A DNA stretch of 64,000 nucleotides, taken from NCBI RefSeq assembly GCF_001428545.1, contig NZ_LMHZ01000045.1, forward strand, positions 1 through 64,000, given 5' to 3'. The number at the start of each line of letters is the position of its first letter. The stretch's first letter is position 1. This document shows, in pieces, positions 56,511 to 64,000 of this stretch. The translations under genes and the position numbers were made by a program. This DNA comes from Noviherbaspirillum sp. Root189. GTDB lineage: Bacteria; Pseudomonadota; Gammaproteobacteria; Burkholderiales; Burkholderiaceae_D. The notes under the pieces are model-generated. The model did no database searches and was not told the origin of the DNA. It was given only the letters and a program-made list of their open reading frames with translations.

Positions 56511-57410
56511 GCTGGTTCCTTGTGGAGTGGTTGAGATTTGCGCAACACCGGCGCGGGCTTTTGTTGCGGACGAACCGCGCTCACGATTGAGCTGCTCAAC
56601 CAGCTGCTCGAGCGTGGATACACCGTCCACTAACCCGGCATCGATGGCTTGCTGCCCAATGAAGATACGGCCATCAGCCATATCCTTGAGTACAACGTCG
56701 GTCGATACGCCACGGTGCTTCGCGACTGCGCCGACAAAAATGGAATAGAAGTAATCGACCTGGTCCTGCATCGCCTGCTTGCCCGACTCGGTAAGCGGAC
56801 CGTACTGGCTGGCAATACGTTTGTATTGACCGGCGACGATTTCGGTAGTCTTGACGCCGCGCTGCATCTCGGCTTGGCTGACATCGGTATGTGTTGCCAC
56901 GACGCCAATCGAGCCGACCTGCGTGGTCTCATCGGCGATATACACCCGGCCTGCTGCCGAACCAAACCAATAGGCAGCCGATGCCATCGTGCCGCTGGCC
57001 AAGCTGATGATTGGCTTGGCGCTACGTGCGGAAAACACATCGTTGGCGTACAGCTGGGTGCCATCGACGGTACCGCCCGGGCTATCGATGTACTGAATGA
57101 TGCTGTGCACCGCGGGGTCCTGCTGTGCTTCACGCAGGTTGCGCGATGCAAGCTGCGTCGATGTGCCGCCAGAAATCTGTGCGAACAGATTCATCTTCTT
57201 TGCCACCACACCTTCCAGCGGAAGGATGGCGACGCCGTCGATGATGTCGTACGACTTTGGCTCGTTGTTGAGTGGGCGCCCGATGCGCTGTTCGACAGCC
57301 GCAATGTCGATCTTGTCGCCGCGCAAGTGCGTGGCGTAAATCTCCTGCAGCTCGATGAGCTTTGGCGGGAGAATCGCCCACGGTGCGCTAAGGATGTCAG
57401 TAATTTTCAT
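56103..57410 (-). CDS. S49-family head maturation protease (gpC-like)
   Basis: 435 residues. The N-terminal two thirds is a SppA/S49 serine protease: SIIQYIDSPGGTVDGTQLYA, SLASGTMASAAYWFGSAAGR with the nucleophilic Ser, TTQVGSIGVVATHTDVSQ, and the Lys-containing GVKTTEIVAGQYKRI. The C-terminal third is helical and Ala/Lys-rich, the scaffold part. It corresponds to lambda gpC, which cleaves the scaffold in the prohead. A nested start for the scaffold lies inside. Confidence 0.92.
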   Translation of the reverse strand: MKITDILSAPWAILPPKLIELQEIYATHLRGDKIDIAAVEQRIGRPLNNEPKSYDIIDGVAILPLEGVVAKKMNLFAQISGGTSTQLASRNLREAQQDPAVHSIIQYIDSPGGTVDGTQLYANDVFSARSAKPIISLASGTMASAAYWFGSAAGRVYIADETTQVGSIGVVATHTDVSQAEMQRGVKTTEIVAGQYKRIASQYGPLTESGKQAMQDQVDYFYSIFVGAVAKHRGVSTDVVLKDMADGRIFIGQQAIDAGLVDGVSTLEQLVEQLNRERGSSATKARAGVAQISTTPQGTSMLTAEKVASDHPDIAAAFRAEGAAAERQRIQAIESQLIPGHEALIDTLKFDGKSSAGDAAQAVLAAEKQARTAQAAAIAKEAPAPLALVPAASVAAPEGKKPLTRAEVDAKAKEYVAANPGTDYVAAVKIIEQGA

Positions 57411-57488
57411 GGCGGCTGAAAGTTTCTCGTTGGCTAGACTTTATGATTTTGAGCAACTCAAAAACAGGGCAATTTGCGACGACTTTCT

Positions 57489-57671
57489 TTAATCTTTAAT
57501 TTCTGCTTGAGGAACCGCACTGAACGGACGCTGAAAACCTGCTTGCAAATGCGCAGCGACCTTTGCCTGCAGTGTTTTCAGTTCCTCGCCCTGCTCGCGG
57601 ATCCTTGCCATCAGCACGGCTTCTGCGGGCAGGTCGCGCGCAGCGTTATTCGTCGGTTGCAGGTTTTCCAC
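57489..57671 (-). CDS. Small coiled-coil-like phage protein
   Basis: 60 residues from a GTG at 57671 that overlaps the portal gene 3' end by 26 bp. AVLMARIREQGEELKTLQAK gives a heptad-like helix. No family known to me. It lies between portal and protease genes. A shorter version from the internal ATG is possible. The stop is followed by about 80 bp without a gene. Confidence 0.5.
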   Translation of the reverse strand: MENLQPTNNAARDLPAEAVLMARIREQGEELKTLQAKVAAHLQAGFQRPFSAVPQAEIKD

Positions 57672-59253
57672 TGTTGACGTCGTCCGCTCCCGGCAGTGCC
57701 GGTGTGGCGCCCTTTGGCGGCAGGTAGATGCCGTCAGCTTTTTCTGCGTTGATTTCTTTCACACGTTGCTTGTGCTTTTGCGACCAGTCGATACCGTCGT
57801 GCAGGATGCTTTCGGCCTGCTTAGTGCTGATACCCAGTGCCACTCGCTTCTCGGCCGCGTCGACTTCCTTGACCGGGTCAATGCTGCCAGGACCATCACC
57901 GGTCCACAGAGCGCCACACCACGCAGCGCGCACCACCTCGTTGGCAAAGAAGCCCGGCGCACGGATGCGCCCTTCGGCAATTTCGTCAGTCAGCCATAGT
58001 TCGTACACGGGCTGGCACAGGTAGGTTGCCCAGTTGTCGCGACGCGCGCGGAACGCTTTCCATGCCATCAGCATCGCGGCACGCGCAGCACTGTAGCTGC
58101 TCTGGAAGTGCATGGTCAGCACTTCGAACGGCATTTCCAGCGCCATGCCGATCTGGCGCACTATCGCGGTCCAGAACGGATCAAACTGTGCATTAGGTCG
58201 ACCGGGATTGCTGCTTTCGATGCTTTCACCGGGGAGCAGGTTGACGGCCTTGCCAGACTCCATTTCACCGCTCCAGTTGCTGGACTTGTTGACGAGAGCA
58301 TCCTTGGCGTCGTCATCAAATAGATCGTTGAATGCTTCCGGATCCATTTTGATGAAGACACTGAACAGGCCGCTGATGACTGCGGCGTTGAGTTCGGCAT
58401 CGGTGTAACGGCTCAGCTGCTTCAGCGGCTCAAGGATCGGCGCAATCATCGGCACGCCGCGTACCTGTCCGGGGCGGAGCTGCTCGAAGAGATGCAGGAC
58501 ATTGCGCCGGCCGGTACTGCTGCCCCGTGCGTCAACGCGGGTCCAGGAGTTTCCTCCTCCGGTATAGTCGCCCGGGTGCTTTCTGGCGACGTGGTAGGCA
58601 ATCGCCTCGCCGGTGGTGTCAGCGATTTCAACGCCGTCGATCAGTGTGTCGGTATCGCCGCGGCGGTCTGGATTGCAGACGCGGTCGGCTTCAATGATTT
58701 GCAGTGCGAGCCGTGCCGGATATCCGGCACGCGCAACTCGCGGTGTCAGGACAAAGGTGTCACCACTCTCCAGCATCGAGCGAAAAGCAAGTTTCTGGAT
58801 GCCGTAGAAGTTGAGGTGCCGCGCAATGTCGCAGTCCGCCGACTCAGCCCAAGCATTGAATCGGCGTTTCGTATCCAGCTCCCACTGCTCCGCCTCTTCG
58901 TCGGTCAGCCCAAGGAATGCGGCATCAATGTTTGGGTTGCAGCTCAGGCCGGTACCGACGACATGGTTGATATTGGTGTTGAGGGCCCCAAGTGCGACCG
59001 GCGCATTGCGCATTTGATCCCGGCTGCGCGATCGCAGTGTCGGCAGGTCGGCAATGATGTCGGTGTTCGGGGAACCTGCACGCGGGTTCCATCGGTTAAG
59101 CGCCGAGCGATCCATCCTGGCACCGGTGTAGCCACCGGCAAGCGCCAGGGTTGCGCGGGCGGCCATGCGCTGTGCTGCAACCTTTGGCGCGACATAGGCA
59201 ATGGCCTTATCGAGTAGATTCTGCGGAACGAGAGGGCTGTTGTCTTTTCCCAT
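57646..59253 (-). CDS. Portal protein (lambda gpB family)
   Basis: 535 residues from the ATG at 59253; a GTG three codons upstream is possible (lambda B 533). SRSRDQMRNAPVALGALNTN, SMLESGDTFVLTPR, LQIIEADRVCNPDRRGDTDT, QVRGVPMIAPILEPLKQLSR and QSSYSAARAAMLMAWKAFRA are portal_2-family segments. Forms the dodecameric ring at the head vertex through which DNA enters. The start lies 1 bp past the gpW stop. Confidence 0.93.
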   Translation of the reverse strand: MGKDNSPLVPQNLLDKAIAYVAPKVAAQRMAARATLALAGGYTGARMDRSALNRWNPRAGSPNTDIIADLPTLRSRSRDQMRNAPVALGALNTNINHVVGTGLSCNPNIDAAFLGLTDEEAEQWELDTKRRFNAWAESADCDIARHLNFYGIQKLAFRSMLESGDTFVLTPRVARAGYPARLALQIIEADRVCNPDRRGDTDTLIDGVEIADTTGEAIAYHVARKHPGDYTGGGNSWTRVDARGSSTGRRNVLHLFEQLRPGQVRGVPMIAPILEPLKQLSRYTDAELNAAVISGLFSVFIKMDPEAFNDLFDDDAKDALVNKSSNWSGEMESGKAVNLLPGESIESSNPGRPNAQFDPFWTAIVRQIGMALEMPFEVLTMHFQSSYSAARAAMLMAWKAFRARRDNWATYLCQPVYELWLTDEIAEGRIRAPGFFANEVVRAAWCGALWTGDGPGSIDPVKEVDAAEKRVALGISTKQAESILHDGIDWSQKHKQRVKEINAEKADGIYLPPKGATPALPGADDVNSGKPATDE

Positions 59254-59254
59254 G

Positions 59255-59482
59255 TCAGCCACCCAGCACGACGGTACGAGCGCGGCCCCGGCCTTGCGAA
59301 CGGGTTGACAGCAGGCTGACCCGATTACTCCAGGTCTCTATGCCAAGCTGTATCGACGCGAGATCGGCTCGGGTAAATTTTCGCCCCGAGATTTCATAGG
59401 ATTGGTTTGCCAGCACGGCAATTTCTGCTGCGAGATACGCGTCAAGCTGCGCCTGCGCCTGCGCTAACGTTATTCCTGCCAT
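59255..59482 (-). CDS. Head-tail joining protein gpW
   Basis: 75 residues (lambda W 68). AQAQLDAYLAAEIAVLANQS, YEISGRKFTRADLASIQLGI and a basic end match the gpW family: two helices and a beta hairpin that plug the portal after packaging. It sits between the terminase block and the portal gene, as in lambda. Confidence 0.92.
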   Translation of the reverse strand: MAGITLAQAQAQLDAYLAAEIAVLANQSYEISGRKFTRADLASIQLGIETWSNRVSLLSTRSQGRGRARTVVLGG

Positions 59483-59553
59483 AGGGTCTGCTCCAAAAGG
59501 TATGAAGCAGTTTATGGATAGCAGGAAAGTTTAAACAGGGCAATTTGCGACGA

Positions 59554-59832
59554 CTATCCGCCGCGCTTCATGATCCGGTAGAGGGTTGCGCGGTCAATTC
59601 CATGCTTGCTGGTGATTTCCGTTGTCGCCTTGTTGGACAGTCCGTCCCGATACACCTGTTGCCGCTGCTCGGGCGTCAGGTGTTTCTTTTTCTTGGGGAT
59701 ACGGACGCGCAGGCCACCGTATTGGGTACGCACCGCCTGCTCGATTTGTAACGCCGCCGCATCGGTCAAACCTTCAGCTTGCGCAAGCTTAATGATAATT
59801 TCGACAATATCGGCTTCGCAGTCGACGCTCAC
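59554..59832 (-). CDS. Mor-like / helix-turn-helix phage regulator
   Basis: 92 residues. The C-terminal half (LTPEQRQQVYRDGLSNKATT, then EITSKHGIDRATLYRIMKRG) is a helix-turn-helix like that of Mor/C middle-gene activators and resolvases. The N-terminal half looks like a dimerisation helix. It is inserted between terminase and gpW, a slot with no counterpart in lambda, and its start overlaps the terminase stop. It could control late transcription. Confidence 0.7.
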   Translation of the reverse strand: MSVDCEADIVEIIIKLAQAEGLTDAAALQIEQAVRTQYGGLRVRIPKKKKHLTPEQRQQVYRDGLSNKATTEITSKHGIDRATLYRIMKRGG

Positions 59833-61892
59833 TAGCGGCCTCTTCTGGTGCCGCTCAGCGAGATGCGGCCGCCAACCACTTTCGCGGTTGCCGCTTCCAC
59901 CTGGTGCGGGGGAATCGTTACCGGTACCGCAGGAGTACTCGTTGCGGCTACTTGTTGTTCTTGGCTGGCTGGCGTGAGTGCCGTGTCATTCGCAACGGCA
60001 GGTAAGCCAAACAGATCCATTGTGGGTGGACGAACTTTCGCTTCCAAGGAATCCCACTGCCGGTCGGTGTATCGATGCAGGTCCAGCATGTGTGTGGCGA
60101 ACAGCGCGTAGACGGTACAGTCAAGCACCTCATTGCGCGCACGGGTTTTCACCCAGCGGTATTTATCCCCGCTGGCGGTCTTTACCTTGACTCGCTGCTC
60201 AGCGGTGAGCTGGTGGAAAAACTCGTTTGGCAGTTCCTTGGAAAAGTGCACATGGCCGGGGCCAGGGCGCTCGACACTCAGGCGACCCAGCAGCAAGTCC
60301 TTGGCGGTATCCGTTCCGACGTGCCACAGCTTCACCCCTCCCTTGATCACCTTGCCACGGTCGTTGACGTCCACCTTGGACGCGCGCCCCTTGATCGGCT
60401 GGCCTTCCCGCGTCTCTCCCCTGACCGCGTAGATACGGCGACTTACGCGCAGGCGGCAGAAGTTGTATGCCTCATGGGTGAAGTGACCGCCCGTATCGAC
60501 CGCTGCCGCAGAAATGCTAAGGTGACCGCCAGCGGCATGCGGGAACGTCATGCGCAGATGGGCGTCCAGCTTGTCCCAGTCGCGCGCATCGGCAGGATTA
60601 GCATCAATGACGGTGTAGTCGATCGGCCACATTTCCTCTTTGCGTCCAATGGCCCAGATGACGATTTCGAATCGGTCGTCCTGAATGTCGACACCGGCAA
60701 CCAGCACCAGGCCGCCAAACGGCACAACCCGCAACGACCAGTCTTTTGCCCGGGCAAGCAGTGCATGCTCGTCCGCCTTCTCGCCCTTCTCTTCCCACGT
60801 TTCACCGAGCGTCGTGTTGACGAAGGCCTTCAGCTCTGACAGGTCGCCGGCGGCGGCCTTGGCTGTCGCGGACAGGAACTCGCGCACGATCTTTGGCCAG
60901 CCGGTCATCGGACTGTAGGCGGTCCAGACGAAGAAAGCCACGTGCTTGGGCTTGGCGACCACATCACCGGCAGCATTGCGGAAAACGAAACCTGCCTCGT
61001 CGATCCAGGTACCGTCCTGCGCGATCCACTTGCCGTCGGCGGACACCAGCAGGTAATCGGCCTGAGTCATCACGCCGCCGCAGTGCCGGCACACATGGCC
61101 GACGGTATCCGGATCATCATTGAACCACTTGAATCCGTACTTCTTATCCTTGCCGCCCCATTCCAGCGAAATCATTTCCTTGCAGTGGTTGCAGGGAACG
61201 TAGCGGCGGAAGCGCAGGTCGGCCTGCTCCGCACGCGCCTCGATCAGCGACAGCCCCTTGATCTTCGGCGTGGATCCGACGATCAGTTTCGGAAACGTTG
61301 CGCCCTCAACCCGCTTGTAGGCAAGCTTGATCGGGCTGCCCTCTTTCTCGACGTCGGCATCAAAGCCGTCGATCTCATCGAGTGCCGCGACGTCGACGGA
61401 GATACGGCGGTAATTTTTTGCAGCCTTGCCGCCGCGCAGGTGCGTCGTGGACCCCAGAAATTTCTTTTGCTTGAGGGTGTTGTCCTTGTTCTTTGCCAGA
61501 AAACCCGGGAACACGCTCTCCATCACCGGCACGTCGCGGATCATCGGTTCAAGTTCGGTCTTGCAAAAGTCGTCACTGTCGTCATCGGTCGGCTGCCACA
61601 GCGCCTGGTTGCGGCGCTTGTGCTCGGCAAAATAGCCGATCGCTGCCAGCAGCATCTTGGTATAACCGACGCGTGCCGACTTCATGAAGTCGACTTCCTC
61701 GATCTCGTCGTCGGACATCGCGTCCATGATCGCCGGCTGGAACGGGAACGCTTCCCAGCGCTGCTCGACATACGACGATTCCGCCGACAGGTAGAAGTGC
61801 TTCGCCGCCCACTCGGACAGGCGCATAGGCTCGACCGCCTCCAGCGACCGCAAGCCTGCTCTAACCGCGCGGTGGATTTCCGACATGTCCAT
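59832..61892 (-). CDS. Terminase large subunit (lambda gpA family)
   Basis: 686 residues (lambda A 641). The GpA-type ATPase core has VDFMKSARVGYTKMLLAAIG (Walker-A-like) and VAALDEIDGFDADVEKEG (Walker B). A Cys cluster (YVPCNHCKEM and VCRHCGGVMT) lies between ATPase and nuclease parts. The nuclease domain holds LVLVAGVDIQDDRFEI and WPIDYTVIDANP acidic residues. It cuts cos DNA and drives packaging with the small subunit. ATG overlaps the previous stop. Confidence 0.95.
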   Translation of the reverse strand: MDMSEIHRAVRAGLRSLEAVEPMRLSEWAAKHFYLSAESSYVEQRWEAFPFQPAIMDAMSDDEIEEVDFMKSARVGYTKMLLAAIGYFAEHKRRNQALWQPTDDDSDDFCKTELEPMIRDVPVMESVFPGFLAKNKDNTLKQKKFLGSTTHLRGGKAAKNYRRISVDVAALDEIDGFDADVEKEGSPIKLAYKRVEGATFPKLIVGSTPKIKGLSLIEARAEQADLRFRRYVPCNHCKEMISLEWGGKDKKYGFKWFNDDPDTVGHVCRHCGGVMTQADYLLVSADGKWIAQDGTWIDEAGFVFRNAAGDVVAKPKHVAFFVWTAYSPMTGWPKIVREFLSATAKAAAGDLSELKAFVNTTLGETWEEKGEKADEHALLARAKDWSLRVVPFGGLVLVAGVDIQDDRFEIVIWAIGRKEEMWPIDYTVIDANPADARDWDKLDAHLRMTFPHAAGGHLSISAAAVDTGGHFTHEAYNFCRLRVSRRIYAVRGETREGQPIKGRASKVDVNDRGKVIKGGVKLWHVGTDTAKDLLLGRLSVERPGPGHVHFSKELPNEFFHQLTAEQRVKVKTASGDKYRWVKTRARNEVLDCTVYALFATHMLDLHRYTDRQWDSLEAKVRPPTMDLFGLPAVANDTALTPASQEQQVAATSTPAVPVTIPPHQVEAATAKVVGGRISLSGTRRGR

Positions 61893-62398
61893 CAGACAGT
61901 CACCTCAAGGTGTTCATCTTCATCGGGTCCCTGAGCATCCGCCGGGTCCTCGAGTTCGATGTTGGCCGCCAGGTTGCGCGCCTTGACCAGCTCCCGCGTA
62001 ATGAAGTCAAGGTCTTCCGCCGTTAGGCTGGACCGGCGCTTGAGCTGCACCGGGATGGCTTCCAGGATGCCGACGATCTGGCGGCCCACGCGCGCGAGCA
62101 CTTCCTCGATGACATTGACCGGCGCCAGCTGCTTGCGGGTGACTGCGTTCTGCATCTCGATGCGCTCGCGCTGGACCTTGGCCAGCGCTGCCCTCTCCCC
62201 TGCCAGATCGAGTTCGCCCGCGGCGGCGCGCCCTGCTGCCTGTTCGCGCAGGTGTAGGCAGTACGATTTCAACCATTCGCCGACCGGCTGATCCGCGATG
62301 ATCACGCCGCGAGAAAGCAAGTCGCTGACGGCGGGCTGGCTGATGCCAATCATTTCGCCGAATGCCGACTGTGTTACTTTCCCTTGTAAATCAATCAC
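61892..62398 (-). CDS. Terminase small subunit (Nu1-like)
   Basis: 168 residues with a GTG start under a strong AAGGGGG. The N-terminal winged helix (VTQSAFGEMIGISQPAVSDLLSRG) binds cos DNA. The middle helix (DLAGERAALAKVQRERIEMQ) and the acidic C-terminus are typical of Nu1 (181 residues). Stop and terminase A start overlap. Confidence 0.88.
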   Translation of the reverse strand: MIDLQGKVTQSAFGEMIGISQPAVSDLLSRGVIIADQPVGEWLKSYCLHLREQAAGRAAAGELDLAGERAALAKVQRERIEMQNAVTRKQLAPVNVIEEVLARVGRQIVGILEAIPVQLKRRSSLTAEDLDFITRELVKARNLAANIELEDPADAQGPDEDEHLEVTV

Positions 62399-62488
62399 AT
62401 AACCCCCTTAGAAGCATCCTGTCAGTAGTGAAAACGGGCGGTTCGAATTACCCTTACTGGCCCTACCTGCAAAGGACCCGTGAAATTT

Positions 62489-63241
62489 TCAACGCGCGGC
62501 CCGCATCGCCTCGGCATAGGCGCGATCAAACTCCTGCTTGAACTCTTGCGTGTAGACCATCTTGGCGACGAATTGGAAGTCGTAGATCGCTTTGTACTGG
62601 GCCGACCGCACGAAAATCATCACCGGCTTGATGGCGGTGCCTCGTGCGAACCGGATACGCTGCCAGACGCCCAGCGGCAACCGGTCACCAGGACGGCCAA
62701 CGAAGTACTCGAAACCCTGCTTGCTCCGCGTGCCACGGGCAAGCTGTGCCTTGCGCTTGTCGGTCATGTTGGCCTTGTATCCGGCTTCGGGGAATGCCTT
62801 GAAGTACGAGAGTATCTGCACGATCTGGCCGCGGTCCATGTTGCCGAACGCGTCCAGCTTTGCTGCTTCGCCTGGCACAACGTGGTAGCCGGCTGGCAGT
62901 GCACCGACAGACTGCAAGGCCTTTTCGAAGCGCTTCAGCGAGCGTGGACCACCATCGATCTGCGGCATCAGGTACTTGGCCGCCGGAGTTGCCTTGGCTG
63001 CGAAGTCCTTGAGCCAGACCACTGCGATCAGCTTGTCTTTCGTTGCCGGGTTGACGAACAGGCTGGACATTGTCCAAGGCGTGGGCGACTCGAACACGTC
63101 ACGCATCTCCCGCAGCTGCGCGTCCTTGATCTTCTGCGCCGTCCGGGTCAGCGCCACTGCGGCGGCGAACTTGACCTGCTTACCCATGTCCTCTATGCGC
63201 GCCTGCAGTTGTGGCAGATCGCTGTTGATGCTTACCTTCAT
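62489..63241 (-). CDS. Phage structural protein, possibly gpZ-like
   Basis: 250 residues. VKFAAAVALTRTAQKIKDAQ near the N-terminus resembles the A--A-NR-A---- opening of the minor tail gpZ and HK97-gp10 group; ALARGT-like basic segments and EYFVGRPGDRLPLGVWQRIR follow. In lambda Z lies between FII and U, but here the gene is before the terminase. The assignment is tentative; it may be a head-associated protein. A 90-bp gap separates it from the small terminase gene, and the cos site may lie there. Confidence 0.5.
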   Translation of the reverse strand: MKVSINSDLPQLQARIEDMGKQVKFAAAVALTRTAQKIKDAQLREMRDVFESPTPWTMSSLFVNPATKDKLIAVVWLKDFAAKATPAAKYLMPQIDGGPRSLKRFEKALQSVGALPAGYHVVPGEAAKLDAFGNMDRGQIVQILSYFKAFPEAGYKANMTDKRKAQLARGTRSKQGFEYFVGRPGDRLPLGVWQRIRFARGTAIKPVMIFVRSAQYKAIYDFQFVAKMVYTQEFKQEFDRAYAEAMRAAR

Positions 63242-63501
63242 GCTGCGCTCCCTTCCTTATCGAGGTCAACCGAGCATCCCGTCACAGGATCGGTGCCAAT
63301 CCGCTGGCCGTGTTCAATCGGCGTGCCGATCTCGTGGCCGTTCTCGACCGCATGAAACACTGGCTCGCCGCGCATCCCCTTGCGGATCTGGCCATCGATC
63401 ATCTCCTTGCCAAAGGCGGCACGCAGGTCGTCAATGAAACCGGCAACCATTGGCATTTCGTCTCTCAAGGTTGTTTTTGCTGACGCTTTTTCTTTGTTCA
63501 T
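63238..63501 (-). CDS. Hypothetical phage protein
   Basis: 87 residues (MNKEKASAKTTLRDEMPMVA). FIDDLRAAFGKEMIDGQIRK and a Gly/Thr-rich end are visible; no known motif. It overlaps the next gene by ATGA and is the first gene downstream of the iteron array, so the late transcript may begin just upstream of it. Confidence 0.6.
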   Translation of the reverse strand: MNKEKASAKTTLRDEMPMVAGFIDDLRAAFGKEMIDGQIRKGMRGEPVFHAVENGHEIGTPIEHGQRIGTDPVTGCSVDLDKEGSAA

Positions 63502-63560
63502 GGTTGTGCATGGATTAAAGGCAACCCAGAACAGCTAGAACCCGCACTGGTATTGCACTT

Positions 63561-63759
63561 GTGCAGGGTGTGCAGGGTGTGCAGGGTTGTTCGTCGTGTA
63601 CGCAAGAAAATAATCATGGCTTCTGCCTCGTTAGGTTATGCATCTTTCTCCCGCGTGCACGTACGCAACCCTGCACACCCTGCACACCCTGCACGGAATC
63701 AATGCTGGCAAGGCTTTGCGCAGTACAGGCGGACGTTGAACACCCTGTACACCCTGCAC
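63561..63759. repeat. Iteron array with a 29-bp perfect inverted pair
   Basis: The unit CCCTGCACA (or its complement TGTGCAGGG) occurs about eight times in three clusters. The clusters at 63561-63589 and 63666-63694 are exact reverse complements over 29 bp, with a 76-bp spacer. A third cluster (63741-63759) has two units, one with GTAC in place of GCAC. It lies in the 276-bp gap between the primase gene and the first late gene. It may be a replication origin, a recombinase site, or a very strong transcript hairpin. Confidence 0.8.
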
Positions 63760-63777
63760 AAAATTGGATAAATGTCC

Positions 63778-64000
63778 TCATTTCGGCACCATCAAATCTC
63801 GAAAACGCTGGCACTGTTTGTCCAGCGAGTCGTCCGGATGATCCTTGTCCTCGATTAAAAACACTGTCCTCATGGACAGCTTGCCGGCTGCCGACACCTT
63901 GACCCGCTTACGTGCCTTCAACTCACGCCCGCCCATCAACTCTGAAAACTTGGTCAACGACAACTTGGTTTCACGGGTACGCTCGCACCATCTCAGGAAA
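63778..64000 (-). CDS. Phage/plasmid primase-helicase, C-terminal end (partial)
   Basis: The frame is open to the window edge. The last 73 residues begin FLRWCERTRETKLSLTKFSE, then LMGGRELKARKRVKV and an end in QRFRDLMVPK. This W-C-E...S---F----G pattern is that of the C-terminal winged domain after D5/P4-type primase-helicase ATPase domains. The 5' part, including the primase and helicase motifs, is outside the window, so the call rests on this tail and the phage context. The start near 63963 is not a real start. Confidence 0.6.
   Translation of the reverse strand, partial: FLRWCERTRETKLSLTKFSELMGGRELKARKRVKVSAAGKLSMRTVFLIEDKDHPDDSLDKQCQRFRDLMVPK

Larger units (their letters stand above)
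42004..64000 (-). mobile_element. Lambda-like siphovirus prophage, late region (incomplete)
   Basis: An unbroken minus-strand run of phage genes in lambda order (Nu1-A-W-B-C/Nu3-D-E-F-U-V-G/GT-H, then lysis), closed by a LexA-box gene. Genes overlap by 1-4 bases throughout, and all look intact. Packaging proteins are of the lambda cos type. Integrase, repressor, replication initiators and the other end lie beyond position 64000, so completeness cannot be judged. The left limit is placed at the last phage gene; the true junction is somewhere in 41650-42003. Confidence 0.9.

Noticed and set aside
63561-63759. CRISPR array
   Set aside because: Units are about 8-9 bp, directly adjacent, without spacers, and occur in both orientations; no cas genes nearby.

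Overview
The window looks like the chromosome of a betaproteobacterium of the order Burkholderiales, most likely family Oxalobacteraceae (Herminiimonas/Collimonas-like). This is inferred from the rimP-nusA-infB-rbfA-truB-typA and scpB-rluB gene orders and from protein character, not from a database search. About 42 kb of host housekeeping chromosome (1-42 kb) is followed by the late half of a lambda-like siphovirus prophage (about 42.0 kb to the window end).

Host part, left to right: an IS110-type transposase remnant at the edge; a leftward block for translation and transcription (rimP, nusA, infB, rbfA, truB, typA) behind the leftward scpB-rluB pair; an initiator tRNA; a Nudix hydrolase and a CPA1 cation/proton antiporter; two tandem PAS-GGDEF-EAL proteins for cyclic-di-GMP turnover; amtB with a sigma-54-like promoter; aat and bpt (both N-end-rule transferases) close to clpS-clpA, which encode the machinery that reads and degrades N-end-rule substrates; pyrD and a Tas-type aldo/keto reductase; cspA; a Cache histidine kinase with a NarL-type regulator; icd; an RluE-type pseudouridine synthase; a TPR/HupE pair; a secreted Ala/Lys-rich small protein; a DUF192 protein; rpsT; murJ; a SirB1-like protein; and the ABC-F protein Uup.

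Prophage part: all genes are on the minus strand and run from the window end toward 42 kb. The order is primase C-terminus, an array of short iterons, two accessory genes, small and large terminase, a Mor-like regulator, gpW, portal, S49 protease with a nested scaffold start, decoration protein, capsid, head-tail joining proteins, tail tube, tail chaperones G/GT with a classical -1 slippery site, a 1488-aa tape measure, a very short tail-tip/fibre set, holin-like protein, lysozyme, accessory genes including a secreted nuclease, and finally a small gene directly under a perfect LexA-type palindrome. No integrase, repressor or second prophage end lies in the window.

The points most worth a second look are: a TIR-bearing, MITE-like repeat family with one full copy, one truncated copy and one terminus buried in the IS110 remnant; the LexA-box gene at the prophage edge; the A-AAA-AAC frameshift site for the tail chaperone; a 29-bp perfect inverted pair of iteron clusters next to the primase; a 14-bp palindrome upstream of icd; and several genes of about 50 codons that ordinary length cut-offs would miss.
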